DNA of 11,126 nucleotides, taken from contig JACQGJ010000648.1 of assembly GCA_016199605.1 (NCBI GenBank), forward strand, positions 1 through 11,126. The letters are read 5' to 3'. Position 1 is the first letter of the stretch. Each line of letters opens with the position of its first letter. The DNA comes from Armatimonadota bacterium. GTDB taxonomy: Bacteria > Armatimonadota > Abditibacteriia > CG2-30-59-28. Of this stretch, positions 5,991-11,126 are shown piece by piece. The notes beneath the pieces were generated by a model. That model searched no databases and was not told where the DNA came from. It saw only the letters and a list, made by a program, of their open reading frames with translations. A program made the translations under genes and the position numbers.

Positions 5991-7487
5991 ATGCAAACAG
6001 GACAGAAGATCGTGGCACTGCGGATCGCAGTGGTATCAATCGTGACCTGTATCGGCGCGCAAGATTCGCGGGCTGGACGAGCACAACCACTCCCGGCATG
6101 GATCCGTGAGCACGTGGGTGTTTCCTTCTATGCGAAACGCGACGCAGGCGACACTTGCACCATGGAAGAGCTTGTGGAGGTCGCAACACAATTGGGCTGT
6201 CCCGGAGTCATGACCTGGGTGGATGGTTCAAAGCCCGGCGACCTCTTGCGGAATCTTCAGACTCCGGTGTATCAAGACCTCCTTCGTCGTTTCCGCTTCG
6301 TCAAGCTGAACCTGTGCCAGGCCTACATTGGCGGCGACTACGACTACAAAGCCCGACCCATGTCGGAGGCCTGGCAGGACGTGGAGAACGACTGGTATGA
6401 AACCACGCGTTTTCTCATCACCAAATTGCGCGGACAACGCAAGACGCTGATCTTGAGTTACGGCCAGGAGTTGAATGTGTATTTTGGCCAGCGTGATTCC
6501 CGCCCCGACTTCCCCGTCGCCGACTATGTGGCCGCAGGTCACCGCGGAATGAGGAGGGCCATTGGTGAGGCTGGAAGGCTCGGAGGGCTGGAGGTCTTCG
6601 ACCTCGCCGAAGTGCAGTTCTACATCGAGTTCAGCGAATGGGTCGATCGGTTTGTCCCACATCTGACCGTCGACTTGTTCGGTCTGACCTACTACCCGAA
6701 CGGCATGACGCTGACCGAGCAACTCGACTACCTCGCGGCCCGCGCCCCACGCCATGCGAAGTTCGGTAACCGCAACATTGTTCTCAGTGAGTTCGGGACA
6801 GCGCTGGAACAGGTCTACTGGGACGAGAGCAAGCAACTGCGATACATGAGGGATACTCTCCGCGAAGCGCGAAACTGGGGCGTGCCTTATGCTTTCTGGT
6901 TTCAACTGACCGACACCGACTTCGTGATGAGGGTCGCCGGATTCCATGGTCTTTGCGGTCACAAAGACTTCCCTGTCAGACGGTTGACCTGGGACTATCT
7001 CTCCGCCATATTCAACGGCAAAGACAAGCCGAAGCTGCCCAAACGCTCACCTGAGGAGACCATGCAGACAACGCCAGCGTTCAGAAGCGGCATGAAAGCA
7101 CAAGGAGCCTTGCCTGACCTTGTGATTTCCCGTCTGGAGTGGAAGCCTCCCCGGCCCAGATCAGGAGACCGCGTGGAGTTCACGGTAGGAGTCAAGAACG
7201 TTGGCGCCGTCGCCACCCTCGCCTGGAACCAGGAAACGGGACAGGGGACGATCCTGGCGAATGTGGAGGTGGATGGTCACTACCTGGGCTATGGAATGAC
7301 GACCGGCCCTCTTGCGACCGGGGAGGAAGTCACCTTCGAGATTATCAAGTGGAGCACCCGGGCTTACTGGACGGCGACCAAAGGACGCCACGTGATCGGG
7401 ACAAATGTGAATGCAAAAAAACTCGTGATCGAATCCGACCACACTGCTGCCAGCAACGCGCTGTCACGAAAATGCCTTGTGAAGTAG
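5991..7487 (+). CDS. Secreted clan GH-A-like hydrolase with C-terminal CARDB domain
   Basis: 498 residues. A signal peptide is visible (core IVALRIAVVSIVTCIGA, with a likely cleavage after GA or SRA at about 23-28). Residues ~38-360 form a TIM-barrel-like domain opening with HVGVSFYAKRD. Glu160 in LSYGQELN is the candidate acid/base and Glu267 in NIVLSEFG the candidate nucleophile; the SEFG strand closely resembles GH5-type enzymes. The residue before Glu160 is Gln where clan GH-A usually has Asn. Residues ~398-490 match a CARDB domain: PDLVISRLEW, GDRVEFTVGVKNVG, GTILANVEVDG and KLVIESDHTAAS. CARDB is an Ig-like adhesion/spacer domain of secreted proteins. I cannot name a GH family. The gene follows the GH42-like gene after 79 bp and probably shares its transcript. 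The ribosome binding site is weak: AAAGGG touches the ATG. Confidence 0.75.
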   Translation: MQTGQKIVALRIAVVSIVTCIGAQDSRAGRAQPLPAWIREHVGVSFYAKRDAGDTCTMEELVEVATQLGCPGVMTWVDGSKPGDLLRNLQTPVYQDLLRRFRFVKLNLCQAYIGGDYDYKARPMSEAWQDVENDWYETTRFLITKLRGQRKTLILSYGQELNVYFGQRDSRPDFPVADYVAAGHRGMRRAIGEAGRLGGLEVFDLAEVQFYIEFSEWVDRFVPHLTVDLFGLTYYPNGMTLTEQLDYLAARAPRHAKFGNRNIVLSEFGTALEQVYWDESKQLRYMRDTLREARNWGVPYAFWFQLTDTDFVMRVAGFHGLCGHKDFPVRRLTWDYLSAIFNGKDKPKLPKRSPEETMQTTPAFRSGMKAQGALPDLVISRLEWKPPRPRSGDRVEFTVGVKNVGAVATLAWNQETGQGTILANVEVDGHYLGYGMTTGPLATGEEVTFEIIKWSTRAYWTATKGRHVIGTNVNAKKLVIESDHTAASNALSRKCLVK

Positions 7488-7527
7488 GGCAAGTCAAAGC
7501 GGATCAGCTTGGGATTACCAACTGGCC
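7488..7527. other. Convergent gene junction without a visible terminator
   Basis: Only 40 bp separate the TAG of the plus-strand operon from the TAA of the minus-strand operon. I see no stable hairpin or T-run on either strand. Termination may be Rho-dependent, or transcripts may overlap at their 3' ends. Confidence 0.4.
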
Positions 7528-8850
7528 TTACATTTCGAGCACGATGTAACCGACTGCCACCTGCCACTCTTTCCCCCAGCTTCTCGCCACTTCCAGGGGT
7601 ACCTTGCTCATCGGCACGGATGTTTGCATCCTGCCCGATCGCCAGTCCGCACCCAGCGCGCTGCGGTCTCCCGTGGAGGTGACAAGCGCCACCGATTTCA
7701 GTCGGTGATGCAAGCGGAACGCGAGTCGCGTGGTGGGATGCTGTTCAAGAGTGGCCGCGTCGATCAACAGCGCAACGACGATTCGGTCCTTCCCGACACG
7801 GAACCCGAGGGCAGTGGCCGTTTCCTCGGTGAGAGCAGGAGCCAGCTTCGGTTGCGTGGTGAAATTGGAGAACACGCTCAGCTTCCCACCTCCCAGCACC
7901 TCATTCATGATAGCCAGCCGTTTGCCGTGCTCACTCGGAACCAGTTTGCCATCCGGCCCTGTTGTCGTCAGACACTTGGGGCCGTCCGGTCCAGCGCCCC
8001 AGAAGGCGTACCAGAACAGCTTGTACTGGTCGGTGAACTTCCAGCCGCTGCGAAGGCCGAAGTGAAGCGCACGCAGATAGCAATTGGGGATGTACTCGGG
8101 AAAGGTGTGGAAGCCTATCTCGGTCTGCCATAAGCCGCGGCATTTGCCGGTTTTGATGTAGCGGTCGTACAGCGTCTGCCACGCGGAGTTCTCGAAGTAG
8201 TGGATGTCGAGGATGTCGGTCCATTGCCACGCTTTATGTTTATCCAACATCTGGCAGAAGTAGTCGATGGAGTCGCTGCACGGCCAGCCGCCGAAGACGA
8301 CGTAGCAATTGTACCGCCGGATGATCTTTGCTGCAGGCAGGTAAACTCTCTCGAAGAACTCGTCATCCGATTGTGCGTGCCAGAATCCGGTCTTCACCGT
8401 CGGCTCGTTCCATACCTGGAAGTAGCGCAGGTTGAGGGGCGGACGCGAGTATCGAGCAACGACGTGTTCTACGAAGTCTTCCCAATCGGAGACATTCTTC
8501 GGAGGGGAGAAGACATCTCCTTCCCTGCTTGCGGCCCAGGGGGCGGTGTAGTCGAGTATGGGGAGAATCTGGCAGCCGCAACGGTGAACGCTCTCGACCA
8601 TGCGGTCGTATTCCTCCCACACGAAACGGTCGTTCTCCGGCTCGATGGCTCCCCATGAGAAATCCTGCCGGCACCAGCCCAGACCGTACCTGCTCCACTC
8701 CGGGCCGGCGACGTTAACCGCTCCGAGGAAGTCGCTGATTCTTGGAGAACGATACGCGGGACTCGCCTCCGCGCCTCCTGCAATCACGATCGCAGCAAAC
8801 ACGACCAGTGCAGCCTTTCGGCGATACGCTGACGTAGGGCACCGGCTCAC
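7528..8850 (-). CDS. Secreted GH39/GH5-like clan GH-A glycoside hydrolase
   Basis: 440 residues from the GTG at 8850. The N-terminus is a clear signal peptide: basic YRRK, core AALVVFAAIVIAGG, likely cleavage after AEA. The barrel shows clan GH-A marks: GWCRQDFSWGAIEPENDRF (first strands), ILPILDYTAPWA, YFQVWNEP with acid/base Glu149, DILDIHYF, and LWQTEIGF with nucleophile Glu244. A beta-rich tail of ~130 residues ends the protein, as in GH39 and related enzymes. The order of motifs fits a retaining beta-glycosidase; substrate unknown. The open frame extends upstream to 8982, but that part lies inside the preceding gene and would bury the signal peptide 44 residues in. GTG at 8850 overlaps the preceding TGA (GTGA), and AAGGAG lies 11 nt upstream, so 8850 is chosen and translation is likely coupled. 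Confidence 0.85.
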   Translation of the reverse strand: MSRCPTSAYRRKAALVVFAAIVIAGGAEASPAYRSPRISDFLGAVNVAGPEWSRYGLGWCRQDFSWGAIEPENDRFVWEEYDRMVESVHRCGCQILPILDYTAPWAASREGDVFSPPKNVSDWEDFVEHVVARYSRPPLNLRYFQVWNEPTVKTGFWHAQSDDEFFERVYLPAAKIIRRYNCYVVFGGWPCSDSIDYFCQMLDKHKAWQWTDILDIHYFENSAWQTLYDRYIKTGKCRGLWQTEIGFHTFPEYIPNCYLRALHFGLRSGWKFTDQYKLFWYAFWGAGPDGPKCLTTTGPDGKLVPSEHGKRLAIMNEVLGGGKLSVFSNFTTQPKLAPALTEETATALGFRVGKDRIVVALLIDAATLEQHPTTRLAFRLHHRLKSVALVTSTGDRSALGADWRSGRMQTSVPMSKVPLEVARSWGKEWQVAVGYIVLEM

Positions 8851-11126
8851 TTTGCCCCGGACTCCTTCAAAATGATCCGCGTCGGAAACGCGCTGTCTAC
8901 TTTCACATCCTTGATGATCAACTCGCCTCCTTCCCAGCGATACTTGTAGCCAACTGGGATAGCTTTCACTTTCGGTCGGCAACGGACCTCGGTCTTGACA
9001 CTCGGAATCTGCTCGATGGCTCGGTTGATGCGCTCCTCCAGCAGCCAGTTGTAGGTCGGGCGCGCCGTCTTGCCATCATTCCGCAGAATACCGAAACCGT
9101 AGTCATCAATCGTCATGCCCGGTGGAAGTTGCGCCCTTTCTTTGATGTGCCTATCGTCATCTCGCTCGTTTCCCGCTACAAACTGGTACGGGAGCACCTT
9201 GGCGTAAAGCCCCAACTCCTCGTTCTTTCTCAAGCACGCTTCCCATTGCTTTCGCTGTTCTGTGTCGAAGAACTCATCGTCCTTCTGCGGTGGGCTCCAA
9301 GAGTGCGGGTATCCCCACGCTCCGACGAAGTTGCCCGCGTCGATGCCGAACTCGGTGTTCCACAGAGGCTTCTCGCCATCACCGAATTCCTGCATCACCG
9401 CACGGAGCTTTTGCCCTCGAGCGGAGAACGCCCACGAGATCGGCACGCCGTAGGTGTGTAGATTCATGAGATCGAAGTAGTCTCTGCCACCGCCTTCGTA
9501 GAGGCCGCGAGGGAACTCGCTCCAATCTGTCATCCCACCCGTCAGCACCCAGGAATCTGGATTGGCCTTTTTGATTGCGGGGTAGGCCATCTTCAGCATT
9601 TCCGCATACAACCGGCCACGTTGAAGGAGGGACACCTCGTCACGTCCCGCGCCAAACAGGTCGGTGAAACCAACATCCATCTCGTTCCACAGTTCCCAGT
9701 AGCGGACCTGGGGATACCGCTTCGCCATGTCGGTCATGAACCGGGCAAACCGCCTGTAGCCTTCGTCGCGATTCGCCCAACTCACGCCAGGCGGGTTGCT
9801 GTGAACGACTACCACGAGGATGATGCCCTGTCGTTCACAGCGTGCGACGAGGTCGTCCCACTGGCGAAGCTGTTTCTCATCGTACGTTCCTTCGGTCGCG
9901 GTGTTCTCGACGGCTCCCCAGTACATCGTGTGCCTTACGAAGCGAACGCCTAATCTTCGAACCAGAGCAATCTGGTCGTCCGGCATCTGGTGCATGCCCA
10001 TGCCTAATTCGGGCCGGGCATCCCAGACGATCAACTCGGTCGGTGAGCGTTGATAGACCTGCACCTGCTTGGGTCGAACAGGTTGCTCGGTTTCAAGGAT
10101 CACTTCCCGCAACTGACAATCGTTCCCGTGGACCTTCACAAAGAGCGTTGTCCTGGCCCCCTCATCCGGGCGCGGGAGGTACTTGTCGAGATTGAGAGTA
10201 TGCCACGAGGGCCAGGTATGGCCTGCCGCGACCTCTTCCCATGTCTTCTCGTCCACCGAGAGTCTGACATGCCACTCCTGGGCGTTATGCGCGCCGACGA
10301 GCAGGCGCATCTGTGCCCACTGGCAGTCACGGAGGTCGAACTTGTAGGAGAACTCGTTGCCGAAACGGATGGAGTCCGAGCAACCCGACTTGCTGCCATC
10401 GTGCAGGTGCTGACCTTCTGTATAACTGTTCGCGAGGAATTCGATGGTGCGCCCGCGCGCGAGTCGTACCGGAAGCTCGATGGGAGCCAGTGGTTCTTTC
10501 GCCGCAGAACCCCGCACGGTGAGAGTCGCCAGCTCCCCTGCAAGCTCAGGCAGTAGCGGCAGCGTTGTCTGCCACACAACGGTCTCGATCTCTCCCGGGC
10601 GGACCTGGAACGGCAACCGTCCCGCCGAGAGAACACGGTTCTTCCTTCGCAGTTCCGGGACAACATTGCCCTGAGCCAGTTTCCCACTATCGTTATGGAT
10701 TCTCACAGAGAACGTATTGAACGCATCCAGCACGAAGAACGGCCTGATAGTCGAACTTGGCGGCGTCACGGAGAGCCAGACACCATCGGCGGCGCAAGCC
10801 ACGCCTTTGCGACCAAGCTTCGTCGGCGACTTCGATGTTGACGGCGGCGCTTTCCGTTCCCCGAGCAGTTCGACCTCGCTCTTTTTGAAGCCGGTGATGA
10901 ACAGCGGTGAGTGGCTCACTTCCAGCAACACCTTTCCCTCCACAGGTCGAAGCTCCCGGGTTTCATCCGCCACTGTGCGTGCAGACACACCAGGGGCCTG
11001 AGTGTTAAGCTCGATCCGCTCAACACCTGTAGGAGATGGATTCCACAGCATGAGAACCGGCTGTCCCTCACGCTCGAAGCGGTGGGCGCGTGCTTTGTCA
11101 CTGACCTTCCATTGCCCGACGTAGCG
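8847..11126 (-). CDS. Large GH39/GH5-like clan GH-A glycoside hydrolase, 5' end outside the window
   Basis: 759 residues are visible. The frame stays open to the right edge (RYVGQWKVSDKARAHRF before the first Met at 11051), so the start and any signal peptide are missing. Visible numbering: 1-220, beta-rich N-terminal region including PFFVLDAFNTFSVRIHN; about 230-360, a galactose-binding-like sandwich (FSYKFDLRDCQWAQMRLLVG, LSVDEKTWEEV, TTLFVKVHGND); about 373-690, the TIM barrel. The barrel opens with LGMGMHQMPDDQIALVRRLG and shows FVRHTMYWGAVE, YWELWNEMD with acid/base Glu482, FDLMNLHTYG, and LWNTEFGID with nucleophile Glu592. About 70 residues follow. A retaining beta-glycosidase role is inferred; the family assignment (GH39, GH5 or an unclassified relative) is open. 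Its stop overlaps the start of the next gene by 4 bp, and it would be transcribed first. Confidence 0.82.
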   Translation of the reverse strand, partial: RYVGQWKVSDKARAHRFEREGQPVLMLWNPSPTGVERIELNTQAPGVSARTVADETRELRPVEGKVLLEVSHSPLFITGFKKSEVELLGERKAPPSTSKSPTKLGRKGVACAADGVWLSVTPPSSTIRPFFVLDAFNTFSVRIHNDSGKLAQGNVVPELRRKNRVLSAGRLPFQVRPGEIETVVWQTTLPLLPELAGELATLTVRGSAAKEPLAPIELPVRLARGRTIEFLANSYTEGQHLHDGSKSGCSDSIRFGNEFSYKFDLRDCQWAQMRLLVGAHNAQEWHVRLSVDEKTWEEVAAGHTWPSWHTLNLDKYLPRPDEGARTTLFVKVHGNDCQLREVILETEQPVRPKQVQVYQRSPTELIVWDARPELGMGMHQMPDDQIALVRRLGVRFVRHTMYWGAVENTATEGTYDEKQLRQWDDLVARCERQGIILVVVVHSNPPGVSWANRDEGYRRFARFMTDMAKRYPQVRYWELWNEMDVGFTDLFGAGRDEVSLLQRGRLYAEMLKMAYPAIKKANPDSWVLTGGMTDWSEFPRGLYEGGGRDYFDLMNLHTYGVPISWAFSARGQKLRAVMQEFGDGEKPLWNTEFGIDAGNFVGAWGYPHSWSPPQKDDEFFDTEQRKQWEACLRKNEELGLYAKVLPYQFVAGNERDDDRHIKERAQLPPGMTIDDYGFGILRNDGKTARPTYNWLLEERINRAIEQIPSVKTEVRCRPKVKAIPVGYKYRWEGGELIIKDVKVDSAFPTRIILKESGAK

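Noticed and set aside
8851..8982. N-terminal extension of the minus-strand hydrolase
   Set aside because: It lies wholly inside the preceding gene, would precede a clear signal peptide, and a coupled GTG start is available at 8850.
1..11126. CRISPR array, tRNA, rRNA, insertion sequence or integrase
   Set aside because: No regularly spaced repeats, cloverleaf, rRNA segment, transposase or recombinase motif was found on either strand.

Overview
The window looks like a carbohydrate-degradation accessory locus from a GC-rich bacterium. Secreted, multi-domain clan GH-A-like glycoside hydrolases, an NPCBM-type module, an SGNH esterase, type II toxin-antitoxin genes and a short palindromic repeat that translates as GEAPAEP all fit the Planctomycetota/Verrucomicrobiota/Armatimonadota type of genome. 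No rRNA, tRNA or marker gene is present, so the phylum is an inference only.

Left part (1-1634). The window opens inside the C-terminal end of an NPCBM carbohydrate-binding domain whose reading frame is broken near base 90. A short unassigned open frame follows. A strong sigma70-type promoter (352-381) then drives a complete two-gene MazEF-like module: a ribbon-helix-helix antitoxin (432-686) overlapping a MazF/PemK toxin (673-1041). Downstream is about 590 bp of eroded sequence. It holds a 27-bp echo of the NPCBM gene's 3' end and a decayed second antitoxin of the 'addiction module component' family with an in-frame TAG and no toxin.

Middle part (1635-7487, + strand). Three genes form a likely operon. 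They encode a lipoprotein SGNH/GDSL hydrolase (1635-2699), a 1071-aa GH42-like multidomain protein (2696-5911, ATGA overlap with the previous gene) and a 498-aa clan GH-A-like barrel with a C-terminal CARDB domain (5991-7487). A REP-like hairpin lies in the only intergenic gap. The 1071-aa protein contains the same accessory module twice, once on each side of its catalytic region.

Right part (7528-11126, - strand, convergent). A large GH39/GH5-like protein, whose 5' end lies beyond the window, is followed by a smaller secreted GH39/GH5-like protein that starts at a GTG inside a GTGA overlap with it. The two convergent units are separated by only 40 bp.

The exported proteins could act together: the esterase would remove acyl groups from a polysaccharide and the barrel enzymes would cleave glycosidic bonds. 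No transporter, SusCD pair or sugar regulator is visible, so the substrate cannot be read from this window.
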